The notes beneath the pieces were generated by a model, which ran no database searches, had not been told where the DNA came from, and was given only the letters and a program-made list of their open reading frames with translations. This document shows, piece by piece, positions 17,671 through 28,273 of a stretch of 64,000 nt of DNA (position 1 is its first letter; the number at the start of each line of letters is the position of its first letter). The stretch is from Phreatobacter sp. (GTDB lineage Bacteria > Pseudomonadota > Alphaproteobacteria > Rhizobiales > Phreatobacteraceae). The stretch lies in assembly GCF_016793595.1 (NCBI RefSeq), contig NZ_JAEULY010000009.1, positions 434,001-498,000 of the forward strand, in the 5' to 3' direction. Position numbers and translations under genes: made by a program.

Positions 17671-18221
17671 GACAGCGGTCCTTTCGGCTGGGGTCCTTTC
17701 GGCACCGGCGGGAAGGTGATCGACCCGGCGGCCAGCGTGGCATAGGGGATCGCGGCGATATCAGCCGCCGCAGCCCTCACATAGGAAGCGAGCGCCGCGG
17801 TGTCAGCGGTCGCGTCGGCGCGGACATTGCGCGCCAGCGCCTCCTCCAGCGCCTGCGCCTCGCCGCTCGCGAGCGCCTCGTCATAGGCCCTGGTGCGCCC
17901 GTAGAAGGCCTGGCTCATTTCGCGGATCTTCTTCGGCACCTTGGTGTCCGCGACGCCCAGTTCGCGCAGCGCGCGGTCGAAATCAGCGAACAGCAGGTCG
18001 AACAGCGCCTGCCCCAGCTCACGGCGCTCCTCGCTCTCCTGCTTCAGGCGGTGAAGCACCAGAAAGACGTGCAGAACGACCATCTCGAACCGGCCATCGA
18101 CCGTATCGGGAACGCCATGGTCGCGGAAGAAGGCAGGCTCGCGCGCCTGCGCCACGATGGCGCCGTAAAGCCTATCGATGGTCGCGTCGCGCGCGCTTCG
18201 CCGGAACAGGCCCAGAATCAT
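17667..18221 (-). CDS. Ubiquinol-cytochrome c chaperone (CBP3-like)
   Basis: 184 residues. DRLYGAIVAQAREPAFFRDHGVPDTVDGRFEMVVLHVFLVLHRL is the signature of the ubiquinol-cytochrome-c chaperone domain. LFDLLFADFDRALRELGVADTKVPKKIREMSQAFYGR completes it. The mitochondrial homologue Cbp3 helps fold cytochrome b during complex III assembly, and a similar role is likely here. Translationally coupled to the DUF177 gene by a four-base overlap. The Pro-rich C-terminal tail is probably disordered. Confidence 0.88.
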   Translation of the reverse strand: MILGLFRRSARDATIDRLYGAIVAQAREPAFFRDHGVPDTVDGRFEMVVLHVFLVLHRLKQESEERRELGQALFDLLFADFDRALRELGVADTKVPKKIREMSQAFYGRTRAYDEALASGEAQALEEALARNVRADATADTAALASYVRAAAADIAAIPYATLAAGSITFPPVPKGPQPKGPLS

Positions 18222-18343
18222 CGGTTTTGGTGCCTTCGGGTTGAAATGGCCGCTGCCGGGGGTTAAGTCATCGCGCCGCCGCGTTCAAGCGTGGCGCACC
18301 GCGCCGGGGGCGCGGTCAGGTTGGGTCCAGAGGTTTCGACAAG

Positions 18344-18880
18344 ATGAAGCGCGTGCCGTCCAGTCCCGCCGAGGCCGCATTGTCCGTGGGTTCGCGCCGT
18401 ATCGCCGCGGCGAGGCTCGCGCTGATCGCCGGCGCCGCGGTAACGCTCGCAGCCTGCTCGTCCGGCCCGAGCATCACCTCGCTGACCCCCTCCCTGCCGC
18501 AGCAGGAGCGCATGGGCTTCGGCGAAACCTTCAACCGCGGCTACGTCCCCTCCGAGGAGGCGCTGGCCCAGGTCAAGGAAGGCAACAGCCAGGATCAGGT
18601 GATGATCGCGCTCGGCACGCCGACGACGATCTCCACGATCAACGGCGACGTTTTCTATTACATCTCCGAGCGCCAGACCCGCACCTTCCAGTTCCAGGCG
18701 CCCCGGACGGTCGAGCGCAACGTGCTCGCCATCTATTTCAACCGCGAGCGCAAGGTCGAGCGCATGGCCAATTACGGCCTGCAGGACGGCAAGGTCTTCG
18801 ACTTCATCTCGCGCTCGACGGTCACCGGCGGCGAGGAAGCGAACCTGCTCCGCCAGATCATCCAGGGCCCGCGCACCTGA
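18344..18880 (+). CDS. bamE: Outer membrane assembly lipoprotein BamE
   Basis: 178 residues. A signal peptide ends in the lipobox LAAC (Cys near residue 39), which marks a lipoprotein. The SmpA/OmlA fold follows: NRGYVPSEEALAQVKEGNSQDQVMIALGTPTTISTINGDVFYYIS, where the VKxGxSxxxVxxxLGxP pattern is typical. It then has a beta strand with NVLAIYFN. BamE is an accessory subunit of the BAM complex at the periplasmic face of the outer membrane. Divergent from the chaperone gene and followed by a strong terminator. Confidence 0.9.
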   Translation: MKRVPSSPAEAALSVGSRRIAAARLALIAGAAVTLAACSSGPSITSLTPSLPQQERMGFGETFNRGYVPSEEALAQVKEGNSQDQVMIALGTPTTISTINGDVFYYISERQTRTFQFQAPRTVERNVLAIYFNRERKVERMANYGLQDGKVFDFISRSTVTGGEEANLLRQIIQGPRT

Positions 18881-18920
18881 TGGATGCGCGCCGCGCCGGA
18901 CCTTCGGCGTGCACGAGACA

Positions 18921-18946
18921 AAAGCCCCGCTCCGGCGGGGCTTTTT
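18921..18946 (+). terminator. Intrinsic terminator of bamE
   Basis: AAAGCCCCGC, loop TCCG and GCGGGGCTTT, running into T residues at 18942-18946, lie 40 bases beyond the bamE stop. Confidence 0.92.
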
Positions 18947-19020
18947 CATTTCCGGGCTCTGCAACCGGCGGCTGGCGGGCCGGGCCCCGCGGAACGCAGC
19001 GCCCGGCCCTCGTCCGCACC

Positions 19021-19059
19021 AAAAAAAGCAAAAGCCCCGCGGGATCGCTCCCGCGGGGC
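19021..19059 (-). terminator. Intrinsic terminator of hppA
   Basis: On the minus strand GCCCCGCGGGA (complement of 19049-19059), loop and TCCCGCGGGGC are followed by TTTTGCTTTTTTT. It lies 24 bases past the hppA stop, facing the bamE terminator. Confidence 0.92.
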
Positions 19060-19082
19060 TCGTTGCATGACGTGACCCGAAC

Positions 19083-21239
19083 TCAGTGCGCGAGGATCGC
19101 GAGGAGCAGCAGCGCCACGATGTTGCAGATCTTGATGGCTGGGTTCACGGCGGGACCCGCCGTGTCCTTGTAGGGGTCGCCGACGGTGTCGCCGGTGACC
19201 GAGGCCTTGTGCGCGTCCGAGCCCTTCAGATGCGTCACGCCGTCCTTGTCGACGAAGCCATCCTCGAAGCTCTTCTTGGCGTTGTCCCAGGCACCGCCGC
19301 CCGAGGTCATCGAGATGGCGACGAACAGGCCGTTGACGATGACGCCGAGCAGTGAGGCGCCGAGCGCCGCGAAGGCCGAAGCCTTGGAACCCGACATCCA
19401 CAGCACGCCGAAATAGGCGACCAGCGGCGCGAGCACCGGCAGCAGCGAGGGGATGATCATCTCCTTGATCGCCGCCTTGGTCAGCATGTCGACCGCGCGG
19501 GCATAGTCCGGCTTGTCGGTGCCGGCCATGATGCCCGGCTTTTCCTTGAACTGGCGGCGGACCTCTTCCACGACCGAGCCGGCGGCGCGGCCGACGGCGG
19601 TCATGGCGATGCCGCCGAACAGGTAGGGGATGAGGCCGCCGAAGATCAGGCCGGCGACGACATAGGGGTCCGACAGGTCGAAGGTGACCGGCGACATGCC
19701 CTTGAAGTAGCTGTAGGCGGTCGATCCGGCCTTGTTCGCCTCGGCGATGAAGTAGTTGAGGTCGTAGCTGTAGGCGGCGAACAGAACCAGCGCGCCGAGA
19801 CCGGCCGAACCGATGGCATAGCCCTTGGTGACGGCCTTGGTGGTGTTGCCGACCGCGTCGAGCGCGTCCGTCGAGTGACGGACCTCCTTCGGCAGGCCAG
19901 CCATTTCGGCAATGCCGCCGGCATTGTCGGTGACCGGGCCGAAGGCGTCGAGCGCGACGATCATGCCGGCGAGGCCGAGCATGGTGGTGACCGCGATGGC
20001 GGTACCGAACAGACCGGCGAGCTGGAAGGTCGCGATGATGCCGCCGACGATGACCATGGCCGGCAGCGCCGTCGATTCAAGGCTGACCGCGAGGCCCTGG
20101 ATGACGTTGGTGCCGTGTCCGGTGACCGAGGCCTGGGCGATCGAGACGACCGGGCGCTTGCCCGTGCCGGTATAGTACTCGGTGATCCAGACGATCAGGC
20201 CGGTGACCACGAGGCCGACGAGGCCGCAGGCGAACAGGGCCGAGCCGGTCACGGTCTTGCCGGCGACCGTGCCGATGACGCCCCAGCCGGTGACGAACTG
20301 GGTGGCGAGGGCGAGACCGCCGATCGACAGGATGCCGGTGACGATCAGGCCCTTGTAGAGCGCGCCCATGATCGAGTTGTTGGCGCCGAGCTTCACGAAG
20401 AACGTGCCGACGATGGAGGTGACGATGCAGACCGCGCAGATCGCCAGCGGGTAGATCAGCGCCGAGGTGAGCGCGGGCGTGCCAGCGAAGAAGATCGCCG
20501 CGAGCACCATGGTCGCGACCACGGTCACGGCGTAGGTCTCGAACAGGTCGGCGGCCATGCCGGCGCAGTCGCCGACATTGTCGCCCACGTTGTCGGCGAT
20601 GGTCGCCGGGTTGCGCGGATCATCCTCCGGGATGCCGGCCTCGACCTTGCCGACGAGGTCGGCGCCGACGTCGGCGCCCTTGGTGAAGATGCCGCCGCCG
20701 AGACGGGCGAAGATCGAGATCAGCGACGCGCCGAAGCCGAGCGCCACCAGGCCGTCGATGACCGTGCGGCTGTTCGGGGCAAGGCCGCCCGGACCGGTCA
20801 GGGCCCAGAAATAGACCGCGACGCCGAGCAGGGCGAGGCCCGCGACCAGCAGGCCGGTGACCGCGCCCGCCTTGAAGGCGATGTCGAGGCCGGCGGCGAG
20901 CGACTTCGACGCGGCCTGCGCCGTGCGCACGTTGGCGCGCACCGAGACGTTCATGCCGATGAAGCCTGCGGCGCCCGACAGGACCGCGCCGATCAGGAAG
21001 CCGACCGCGACGGCGGTGCCGAGCAGGTAGCCGACGAGGACAAGGATGACGAGGCCGACGACCGAGATGGTCAGATACTGGCGGCGCAGATAGGCCGCGG
21101 CGCCCTCGGCGACCGCGCCGGCGATCTCCTGCATGCGGGCATTGCCTGCATCGGCCGCCAGCAGCGACTTGGTCGCCCATACGCCATAGACCACGGACAG
21201 AAGTCCGCAGCCGATAATTACCCACAAGGCTGTCGTCAT
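19083..21239 (-). CDS. hppA: Membrane-bound H+-translocating pyrophosphatase, K+-independent type
   Basis: 718 residues with about 16 membrane helices. The pyrophosphate and Mg sites are in [20 protein letters not shown] and [40 protein letters not shown] and the C-terminal [18 protein letters not shown] complete them. The sequence [10 protein letters not shown] carries Lys where K+-dependent enzymes have Ala, so the pump should be K+-independent. It conserves the energy of PPi as a proton gradient. The start at 21239 has AGAGGAAA upstream; an in-frame extension to 21395 is not protein-like. Confidence 0.96.
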   Translation of the reverse strand: MTTALWVIIGCGLLSVVYGVWATKSLLAADAGNARMQEIAGAVAEGAAAYLRRQYLTISVVGLVILVLVGYLLGTAVAVGFLIGAVLSGAAGFIGMNVSVRANVRTAQAASKSLAAGLDIAFKAGAVTGLLVAGLALLGVAVYFWALTGPGGLAPNSRTVIDGLVALGFGASLISIFARLGGGIFTKGADVGADLVGKVEAGIPEDDPRNPATIADNVGDNVGDCAGMAADLFETYAVTVVATMVLAAIFFAGTPALTSALIYPLAICAVCIVTSIVGTFFVKLGANNSIMGALYKGLIVTGILSIGGLALATQFVTGWGVIGTVAGKTVTGSALFACGLVGLVVTGLIVWITEYYTGTGKRPVVSIAQASVTGHGTNVIQGLAVSLESTALPAMVIVGGIIATFQLAGLFGTAIAVTTMLGLAGMIVALDAFGPVTDNAGGIAEMAGLPKEVRHSTDALDAVGNTTKAVTKGYAIGSAGLGALVLFAAYSYDLNYFIAEANKAGSTAYSYFKGMSPVTFDLSDPYVVAGLIFGGLIPYLFGGIAMTAVGRAAGSVVEEVRRQFKEKPGIMAGTDKPDYARAVDMLTKAAIKEMIIPSLLPVLAPLVAYFGVLWMSGSKASAFAALGASLLGVIVNGLFVAISMTSGGGAWDNAKKSFEDGFVDKDGVTHLKGSDAHKASVTGDTVGDPYKDTAGPAVNPAIKICNIVALLLLAILAH

Positions 21240-21473
21240 CGATGTTTCCTCTGTCGCGGCGCCCGCACGCGGGGCGTCCGACCGGCCTTCCGGTGCCGGA
21301 TATTGCCTGCTCGTTCTTTTTGCGGCTCGGACCGGCTTGCGCCCACCCCACCACGAGTCCGACGCTTTTTTGCCAAAGTCGCGCGGGCGAAGCAACGGAT
21401 GGGAGCCGTGCGCGCCTCGGTCTTTTGGCGGTTATTCAGGGATTTCGAGGGATTCCAGAAAGAGAAGGAGCGA

Positions 21474-22688
21474 TCAGGCCGCCGCCACGCGCCTGCGCGT
21501 GCCGACCACGAGCGCCACCGCTGCGGCCGCGACGATCGGAAACACCACCCAGTTCACCGCATCCCAGCCATAGGTCGTGACGATCTGGCCCGAGGAGAAC
21601 GAGCCGATCGCCATCACGCCGAAGACGCAGAAATCGTTGACCGACTGGACATGCGTGCGCTCTTCCGGCCGCGCGGCGGCGGCGACCATGGCGCTGGCGC
21701 CGATATAGCCGAAGTTCCAGCCGAGCCCGAGCAGCACCAGCGCCACGTAGAAATGCGCCACCGTGATGCCGAGCAGCGCCACGACCGCCGAGAAGGCCGT
21801 CAGCGCCAGGCCGACCGACACCACCTTCGGCGCGCCGTAGCGGGTGATGAAATGTCCGGTGAAGAAGCTCGGCGCGTACATGGCGATGACGTGCCACTGG
21901 ATGCCGTAGGCCGCCGCGTCCACCGTGTGGTCGCAGGCGATCATGGCGAGCGGCGCGGCCGTCATGACGAAATTCATCAGCATGTAGGTCCCTGCCCCGC
22001 AGATGACGGCGGTCAGGAAGGAGCGGTCGCGGAAATAGTCCGAGATCGGCCTGCGCACGGTGCCGGCGGGCGCCGGCTTCGGCTTCGGAATGTCGATGAA
22101 GGACAGGATCACGCCGGCGGCGAGCGCCACCACGGCCTGTCCCAGATAGGTGCCGGCGAACAGCACCGGCGGCATCGCGTCCTTCGTCCAGACGACGAGC
22201 TGCGGCCCGACCACGCCCGCGATGATGCCACCGGTCATGACCCAGGAGATCGCCTTCGGCCGGAACGCGTCGGACGCGGTATCGGCGGCGGCGAAGCGGT
22301 AGCTCTGCGCGGCGGAGGCGTAGAAACCGGCCGAGAATGTCGCGAGACAGAAGATCGGGAAGCTCGACCAGACGACGCCGAGATAGCCGAACAGGCCGGT
22401 GAGCACGCCTGCGGCCGTCGCCATCTGATAGGCCGTGCGGCGGCCATAGCGGCGCACGAGCATGCCGACCGGCAGCGAGGCTGCGGCAAGGCCGACGACG
22501 AAGATCGAGATGGGCAGGGTCGCCAGCGAGCGGACCGGCGCGAGTTGCGCGCCGACGATCGCGCCCGTGGCGAACATGACGGTCGTATTGGCGCCGGCAA
22601 GCGCCGTCGCCAGCGCGAGGATGAAGGCATTGCGCCGCGCCAGCCGGTCGTCGTGGTGATGCGCGGTGTCAGAGACGGAAGTTGTCAT
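21474..22688 (-). CDS. Major facilitator superfamily transporter
   Basis: 404 residues with twelve predicted membrane helices and a long cytoplasmic loop in the middle (IPKPKPAPAGTVRRPISDYFRDR). The loop 2-3 motif A is recognisable as GMLVRRYGRRTAYQMA. The His-rich N-terminus DTAHHHDDRLARRN is cytoplasmic. Family members carry sugars, drugs or organic acids; nothing specifies the substrate. The start at 22688 lacks a good ribosome binding site but precedes the first helix at the usual distance. The longer frame to 22919 overlaps the divergent promoter area. Confidence 0.85.
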   Translation of the reverse strand: MTTSVSDTAHHHDDRLARRNAFILALATALAGANTTVMFATGAIVGAQLAPVRSLATLPISIFVVGLAAASLPVGMLVRRYGRRTAYQMATAAGVLTGLFGYLGVVWSSFPIFCLATFSAGFYASAAQSYRFAAADTASDAFRPKAISWVMTGGIIAGVVGPQLVVWTKDAMPPVLFAGTYLGQAVVALAAGVILSFIDIPKPKPAPAGTVRRPISDYFRDRSFLTAVICGAGTYMLMNFVMTAAPLAMIACDHTVDAAAYGIQWHVIAMYAPSFFTGHFITRYGAPKVVSVGLALTAFSAVVALLGITVAHFYVALVLLGLGWNFGYIGASAMVAAAARPEERTHVQSVNDFCVFGVMAIGSFSSGQIVTTYGWDAVNWVVFPIVAAAAVALVVGTRRRVAAA

Positions 22689-22980
22689 GGCGTCACAGGA
22701 CGGTTCTTTCCCGTCCTGGCCTCGATCGGAAATCCCGTGGCTCCGGGGACCGGCACGGGGAGAATTTCCCACTCGATTAGCCGGAATCGGCACCGCCAGC
22801 CAGACGCCTTCAGACGGAGTGGGCTGCGTGCCGGGCATGGTGCCGGCGGCGCGGGCTGGGGCGCGGACAGGCGAGCCCTGCATGCCCGGCGCTTGCCGTG
22901 GGGCATCGATTGCGGCCACATCGCTCCCGAAACGCCGGGCAAAACGCCCCGAATAACCAGTTCAGACTGCAAGAGGCCGC

Positions 22981-24090
22981 ATGAGCCAGCTCTTCTCGCC
23001 CTTCGCCATCGGTCCCGTGACCCTCGCCAACCGCATCGTGGTTGCGCCCATGTGCCAGTACTCCGCCGATGACGGCTCCATGAACGACTGGCACCTGCAG
23101 CACCTGATGAGCCTGGCGATGTCCGGTGCCGCGATGGTGGTGGTCGAGGCGACGGCGGTCGAGCGGCACGGCAGGATCACGCATGGCTGCGTCGGCCTCT
23201 ATTCCGACAGCAACGAACTGGCGCTGGGCCGGGTGCTGGCCGCCGCGCGCGGCGTCGCCCTCCCCGGCACCAAGTTCTGCATCCAGATCGGCCATGCCGG
23301 CCGCAAGGCTTCCTCCGAGCGGCCGTGGGAAGGCGGCGGCCCGCTGAAGGACAATGCCGACCCCTGGCCGACGGTCGCGGCTTCGGCGATCCCCTTCGAC
23401 GAAGGCTGGCACACCCCGCGCGAGCTCACCGGCCAGGACAAGATGCGCATCGGCTGCGCCTTCGTCGACGCCGCCAGGCGCGCCGTCCGGCTCGGGTTCG
23501 ATGCGATCGAGCTGCATATGGCCCACGGCTACCTGCTGCACAACGTCATGAGCCCGGTCTCCAACAAGCGCACGGATGCGTTCGGCGGCTCGCGCGAGAA
23601 CCGCTTCGCCTGGCCGCTCTCCATCGCCGAGGCGGTGCGCAAGGCCGTGCCGGACAGCGTCGCGGTCGGCGCCCGCATCACCGGGCAGGACTGGACCGAT
23701 GACGGTCTGCAGGTGGCGGACGCGGTCGCCCTCGCGGCTGAGCTCAAGGCCGCCGGCCTCGATTTCGTCTGCGTTTCCTCCGGTGGCATCCATCCGAAGA
23801 TCCGCGTCTCGGTGAAGCCCGGCTATCAGGTGCCCTTCGCCGAGGCGGTGAAGCAGGGTTCCGGCATCGCGACGCGCGCGGTCGGCATGATCGGGACGGC
23901 GAAACAGGCCGAGGAGATCGTCGCAAGCGGCGCCGCCGACATGGTCGCGCTTGCCCGCGGCATGCTCGACGATCCGCGTTGGGGCTGGCATGCCGCCGAG
24001 GAACTCGGCGCCGACATCCCCTTCCCGCCGCAATATGCGCGCGTCGCCAGGAAGGCCTGGCCGGGAGCGGCGCTGGCGCGTCCGCGCTGA
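22981..24090 (+). CDS. NADH:flavin oxidoreductase (old yellow enzyme, YqjM-like)
   Basis: 369 residues forming one TIM barrel. LFSPFAIGPVTLANRIVVAPMCQYSADDG is the FMN-binding start; the Cys in MCQY is the redox-tuning residue of YqjM-type ene-reductases. IGHAGRKAS, ELHMAHGYLLHNVMSPVSNKRTDAFGGSRENR and DMVALARGMLDDPRW follow in family order. These enzymes reduce activated double bonds of unsaturated carbonyls and nitro compounds using NAD(P)H. AGAGG stands before the ATG at 22981. Monocistronic; 292 bases separate it from the divergent MFS gene. Confidence 0.92.
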   Translation: MSQLFSPFAIGPVTLANRIVVAPMCQYSADDGSMNDWHLQHLMSLAMSGAAMVVVEATAVERHGRITHGCVGLYSDSNELALGRVLAAARGVALPGTKFCIQIGHAGRKASSERPWEGGGPLKDNADPWPTVAASAIPFDEGWHTPRELTGQDKMRIGCAFVDAARRAVRLGFDAIELHMAHGYLLHNVMSPVSNKRTDAFGGSRENRFAWPLSIAEAVRKAVPDSVAVGARITGQDWTDDGLQVADAVALAAELKAAGLDFVCVSSGGIHPKIRVSVKPGYQVPFAEAVKQGSGIATRAVGMIGTAKQAEEIVASGAADMVALARGMLDDPRWGWHAAEELGADIPFPPQYARVARKAWPGAALARPR

Positions 24091-24135
24091 GGTCCATCGC
24101 TTTCCAGGCCGGCAGCGCCAGGCCGCGAACGATGT

Positions 24136-25560
24136 TCAGCTCCGAAGCTCCTTGCCGCCGATATCCTCCACCCCCGGACCGGCCGGTCTCGCGCCGGTCG
24201 CCCGGTTGACCAGGACGGTGACGATCCAGAGCAGGATGCCGATGCCGATCAGCGCGCCGGCGACCCGGTACTGGACGGGATCGCGTCCGGTCCAGGGACC
24301 GGCCAGAAAGGCACAGGACAGCGCCCCGAGGATCGGCATGATCGTCGGCGTCCGGAAGTGCTTGTGCTCCACCGGCTCCCTGCGCAGAACCAGCACGGCG
24401 ACATTCACCACCGTAAAGACGCAGAGCAGCAGCAGCGCGGTCGTGCCGCCGAGCGCCGGCACCTCGCCGACGAAGGTGATCAGGGCGAAGGCCAGCAGGG
24501 TGGTGAAACCGATCGCGATGTAGGGCGTATGGCGGGTCGGATGGACCTTGCCGAGCACCGGCGGCAGCACATGCTCGCGGCTCATGCCGTAAACGAGGCG
24601 CGAGGCCATCAGCATGTTGATGAGGGCGGAGTTCGCCACCGCGAACATGGTGATGAAGCCGAAAATCCAGACCGGGAAGTTCGGCGCGCCCGCCTGAACC
24701 ACCTTGAGCAGTGGCGTCTCGCCGATGCCGAGCTCTTCGGGCGAGACCAGCGTGATCGCCGAGATCGAGACCAGCACGTAGATGACGCCGGCGGTCCCCA
24801 GTCCGGCCAGCAGGATGCGCGGGAAGATGCGCGTCGGATCCCTGGTCTCTTCCGCCATGTTCACGGAGTCCTCGAAACCGACCATCGCGAAAAAGGCGAG
24901 CGTGGTGGCCGCGATGACCGGCCAGAACAGCCCGCCTCCCTCGGCCGGCTTGAACTGGGTGACGCGCGAGACGTCGCCCTGTCCGAGGCTGATGGCCCAG
25001 AAGCCGATGACGATGATGATCAGCAGGCCGGTCAGCTCGACACAGGTCAGCAGCACGTTGACCTTCACGCTCTCGCCGACACCGCGCAGATTGATCGCCG
25101 CGACGAGCGCCATGAAGCCGAGCCCGACCGCCGTGATGCCCCAGGCGGAGAAGTTGAGCCCGAAGGCGTGGGAGAGGTTCGCCGCGAACGCACGCGAGGC
25201 GGTCGACGACGAGGTGATGCCCGAGCACATCACCGCGAAGGCGACGATGAACGTGATGAAATGGATGCCGAAGGCGCGGTGCGCATAGAGCGCGGCCCCT
25301 GCCGCCCGCGGGTATTTCGTCACCAGTTCGAGATAGGAGAAGGCGGTGATGACCGCGACGACGAAGGCGACGGCGAAGGGCAGCCAGACCACCCCGCCCA
25401 CCTGTTTGGCAACCTGCCCGGTCAGCGCGTAGATGCCAGTGCCGAGAATGTCGCCGACGATGAACAGCAGCAGCAGCCAGGGCCCCATCACCCGGCGGAG
25501 ACCGGGCTCGACCACCGGCGCGGCGGACGTGGCTGCCTGACTGGCGGTCGCATCGGTCAT
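24136..25560 (-). CDS. APC-superfamily amino acid permease
   Basis: 474 residues with about twelve membrane helices. The first helix carries the substrate-binding Gly motif in [46 protein letters not shown] and [25 protein letters not shown] (helix 6 and its following loop) are typical of the APC family, as is the [14 protein letters not shown] segment near helix 8. Substrate cannot be set. The start at 25560 has AGGAGG upstream. It is divergent from aroQ, with a 252-base intergenic region where I saw no clear operator. Confidence 0.88.
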   Translation of the reverse strand: MTDATASQAATSAAPVVEPGLRRVMGPWLLLLFIVGDILGTGIYALTGQVAKQVGGVVWLPFAVAFVVAVITAFSYLELVTKYPRAAGAALYAHRAFGIHFITFIVAFAVMCSGITSSSTASRAFAANLSHAFGLNFSAWGITAVGLGFMALVAAINLRGVGESVKVNVLLTCVELTGLLIIIVIGFWAISLGQGDVSRVTQFKPAEGGGLFWPVIAATTLAFFAMVGFEDSVNMAEETRDPTRIFPRILLAGLGTAGVIYVLVSISAITLVSPEELGIGETPLLKVVQAGAPNFPVWIFGFITMFAVANSALINMLMASRLVYGMSREHVLPPVLGKVHPTRHTPYIAIGFTTLLAFALITFVGEVPALGGTTALLLLCVFTVVNVAVLVLRREPVEHKHFRTPTIMPILGALSCAFLAGPWTGRDPVQYRVAGALIGIGILLWIVTVLVNRATGARPAGPGVEDIGGKELRS

Positions 25561-25812
25561 TCCCGAACCCTCCTGAACCGGCTTGCGATCCGCGCTGCCC
25601 GGGAACTGTCCGCCCGTTGGTACGTTCCGCCATCGCCTGCCGCAACGGCTGGATTGCGGGGATCGCGGGCCCGGGCCGGCGCGCCGGCGGTCCACAGCGC
25701 TCCCTTTGCTTACGCGAAGCTTGCGCCTATAAGGGCGCGCCCGCAGGCGCCCGCTTGCCGGGTCTCGCGCGATTCCGCCTGCTACCGAACGGATTGTCCA
25801 AGAACCCGGCGC

Positions 25813-26262
25813 ATGAGCACCGTCTTCGTCCTGAACGGCCCGAACCTCAATCTGCTCGGCACGCGCGAACCGGCCATCTATGGCTCGACCACGCTCGCCG
25901 ACATCGAGGCCCTGTGCCGGACCGAGGCCGGCAAACACGGCCTGTCGGTCGACTTCCGCCAGTCGAACCTCGAGGGCGTGCTGGTCGACTGGATCCACGA
26001 GGCCGGGCGCGCTTTCGCGGCCGGCACGCTCAAGGGCGTGGTGTTCAATGCCGGCGCCTATACCCATACCTCGCTCGCCCTTGCCGACGCCACCAAGGCG
26101 ACCGGCATTCCGCTGGTCGAGGTCCATATCTCCAATGTGCATGCCCGCGAGCCGGTGCGGCACCATTCATTCCTGTCACCCGTCGCGCGCGGCATCATCG
26201 TGGGGTTCGGTCCCCTCGGCTACGCGCTCGGCATCGCCGCGCTCGCATCCCTGACCGCCTGA
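25813..26262 (+). CDS. aroQ: Type II 3-dehydroquinate dehydratase
   Basis: 149 residues, the standard subunit length of the dodecameric type II enzyme. [24 protein letters not shown] provides the catalytic Arg/Tyr lid region. The [30 protein letters not shown] and [20 protein letters not shown] segments provide the Asn, His and Arg of the active site. It dehydrates 3-dehydroquinate in the shikimate pathway. Directly upstream of accB and accC with 33 bases between, an arrangement common in alphaproteobacteria. Confidence 0.95.
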   Translation: MSTVFVLNGPNLNLLGTREPAIYGSTTLADIEALCRTEAGKHGLSVDFRQSNLEGVLVDWIHEAGRAFAAGTLKGVVFNAGAYTHTSLALADATKATGIPLVEVHISNVHAREPVRHHSFLSPVARGIIVGFGPLGYALGIAALASLTA

Positions 26263-26295
26263 CGGCGGCGGCGGCAATCAGTTCAAGAGGGCACC

Positions 26296-26784
26296 ATGCT
26301 CAAAGGCAAATCCCCCATCGATACCGCGATGATCCGCGAGCTTGCGCAGGTGCTGGCCGATACGGACCTGACCGAGATCGAGATCGAGCACGAGGCGCTG
26401 AAGATCCGCGTCGCCCGGCAGGTCACCGTCCACGCCACCGTCGCTGCGCCTGTTCCGGTGGCGGCCGCTCCGGCCTATGCGCCGGCTGCCGCGCCAGCCG
26501 CGATTGCCGCCGCACCGGCCGCTGCCGCCGGCGATGATCCGCGCAAGCATCCGGGCGTCGTGCCCTCGCCGATGGTCGGCACCGCCTATCGCCGCCCCTC
26601 GCCGGACGCCAAGCCCCTCGTCGAGCTCGGCCAGAGCGTCAAGGAAGGCGACCGCCTCTGCCTGATCGAGGCGATGAAGACCTTCAACGATATCGTCGCC
26701 CCGCGCTCCGGCACCGTGACGCGCATCCTGTTCGAGGACGGCCGGCCGGTGGAATACGGCGAACCGCTGATGATCATCGAGTGA
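26296..26784 (+). CDS. accB: Acetyl-CoA carboxylase biotin carboxyl carrier protein
   Basis: 162 residues. An N-terminal helical domain (about 1-42) is joined by an Ala/Pro linker (about 46-80) to the biotinyl domain. The biotin-accepting lysine is in [13 protein letters not shown] (about K128). The thumb-like [17 protein letters not shown] marks it as AccB rather than another biotin carrier. AccB moves the carboxylated biotin from AccC to the carboxyltransferase for malonyl-CoA synthesis. Its stop overlaps the GTG start of accC. Confidence 0.96.
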   Translation: MLKGKSPIDTAMIRELAQVLADTDLTEIEIEHEALKIRVARQVTVHATVAAPVPVAAAPAYAPAAAPAAIAAAPAAAAGDDPRKHPGVVPSPMVGTAYRRPSPDAKPLVELGQSVKEGDRLCLIEAMKTFNDIVAPRSGTVTRILFEDGRPVEYGEPLMIIE

Positions 26785-28151
26785 GCGCCCAGCCCATGTT
26801 CCACAAGGTGCTGATCGCCAATCGCGGCGAAATCGCGCTCCGGGTGCTGCGCGCCTGCAAGGAGCTCGGGATTGCCACCGTCGCGGTCCATTCGACCGCC
26901 GATTCCGACTCCATGCATGTGAAGCTCGCCGACGAGAGCGTCTGCATCGGCCCGCCGGCCGCGCGCGACAGCTATCTCAACGTGCCGAGCCTGCTGGCGG
27001 CCTGCGAGATCACCGGCGCCGACGCCGTCCATCCCGGCTACGGCTTCCTCTCCGAGAACGCCCGCTTCGCCGAGATCCTTGAGAGCCACGGCATCACCTT
27101 CATCGGCCCCAAGGCCGAGCATATCCGGATCATGGGCGACAAGATCGAGGCCAAGCGCACCGCCAAGCGCTTGGGGATTCCGACCGTCCCCGGCTCCGAG
27201 GGCGGCATTTCCGACGACGAGGAGGCCCGCGCGGTCGCCCGCGATATCGGCTTCCCCGTCATCATCAAGGCGGCTGCCGGCGGCGGCGGACGCGGCATGA
27301 AGGTCGCCCGCTCGGCGGACGAGCTCGAAATCGCGCTCCAGACCGCCAAGACCGAGGCGAAGGCCGCCTTCGGCGACGATGCGGTCTATATCGAGAAATA
27401 TCTCGGTCACCCCCGCCACATCGAGATCCAGATTCTCGGCGACGGACAGGGCAACGCCATCCACCTCGGCGAGCGTGACTGCTCGTTGCAGCGCCGCCAC
27501 CAGAAGGTCTGGGAGGAAGGCCCCTCCCCGGTCATCACGCCCGAGCAGCGCGCCGAGATCGGCGGCGTCTGCGCCAAGGCCATGGCCGATATGGGCTATG
27601 TCGGCGCCGGCACCATCGAATTCCTCTACGAGGACGGCCAGTTCTTCTTCATCGAGATGAACACCCGCATCCAGGTCGAGCATCCCGTGACCGAGATGAT
27701 CACCGGCGTCGATCTCGTCAACGAGCAGATCAAGATCGCCTCGGGCCAGAAGCTGTCGCTGAAGCAGTCGGACATCGTCATCGAGGGCCATGCCATCGAG
27801 TGCCGCGTGAACGCCGAGAACCCCGCGACCTTCCGCCCCTCGCCCGGCAAGCTGAACCTGTTCCATCCGCCGGGCGGCATCGGCGTGCGCGTCGACAGCC
27901 ACGCCTACCAGGGCTACACGATCCCGCCGAACTACGACTCGCTGGTCGGCAAGCTCATCGTCCACGGCCGCACCCGCACCGAATGCCTCGCGCGCCTGCG
28001 TCGGGCGCTCGACGAGTTCGTGGTCGACGGCATCGAGACGACGCTGCCGCTGTTCCGCACGCTGGTCCGCAATCCCTCCATCATCGCCGGCGAATACGAC
28101 ATCCACTGGCTGGAGAAGTTCCTGGCCGGGGAAGCCGCCAGGAAGGGCTGA
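26781..28151 (+). CDS. accC: Acetyl-CoA carboxylase biotin carboxylase subunit
   Basis: 456 residues, ATP-grasp fold. [37 protein letters not shown], the glycine-rich [16 protein letters not shown] loop and [24 protein letters not shown] are all intact. It carboxylates the biotin on AccB with bicarbonate and ATP. I keep the GTG at 26781 because it overlaps the accB stop (GTGA); an ATG five codons later is an alternative. The aroQ-accB-accC run appears to be one transcript. Confidence 0.96.
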   Translation: MSAQPMFHKVLIANRGEIALRVLRACKELGIATVAVHSTADSDSMHVKLADESVCIGPPAARDSYLNVPSLLAACEITGADAVHPGYGFLSENARFAEILESHGITFIGPKAEHIRIMGDKIEAKRTAKRLGIPTVPGSEGGISDDEEARAVARDIGFPVIIKAAAGGGGRGMKVARSADELEIALQTAKTEAKAAFGDDAVYIEKYLGHPRHIEIQILGDGQGNAIHLGERDCSLQRRHQKVWEEGPSPVITPEQRAEIGGVCAKAMADMGYVGAGTIEFLYEDGQFFFIEMNTRIQVEHPVTEMITGVDLVNEQIKIASGQKLSLKQSDIVIEGHAIECRVNAENPATFRPSPGKLNLFHPPGGIGVRVDSHAYQGYTIPPNYDSLVGKLIVHGRTRTECLARLRRALDEFVVDGIETTLPLFRTLVRNPSIIAGEYDIHWLEKFLAGEAARKG

Positions 28152-28273
28152 CGAAGCCAGCCGCGCGCGGCCCCCGCTGCTGCCCCGCCTCGGACCGACG
28201 CCACGCATCGGTCCGTCGCGCGGCGGTTGCGCTTGTCGCAGGATGCGCAAGCGCGTTTGGTGGGGACGGCAGG

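Noticed and set aside
19875..23072. A 1065-codon plus-strand frame across hppA and the MFS gene
   Set aside because: Asp/Arg/Gly-rich shadow with no motifs; the minus strand encodes the pyrophosphatase and transporter.
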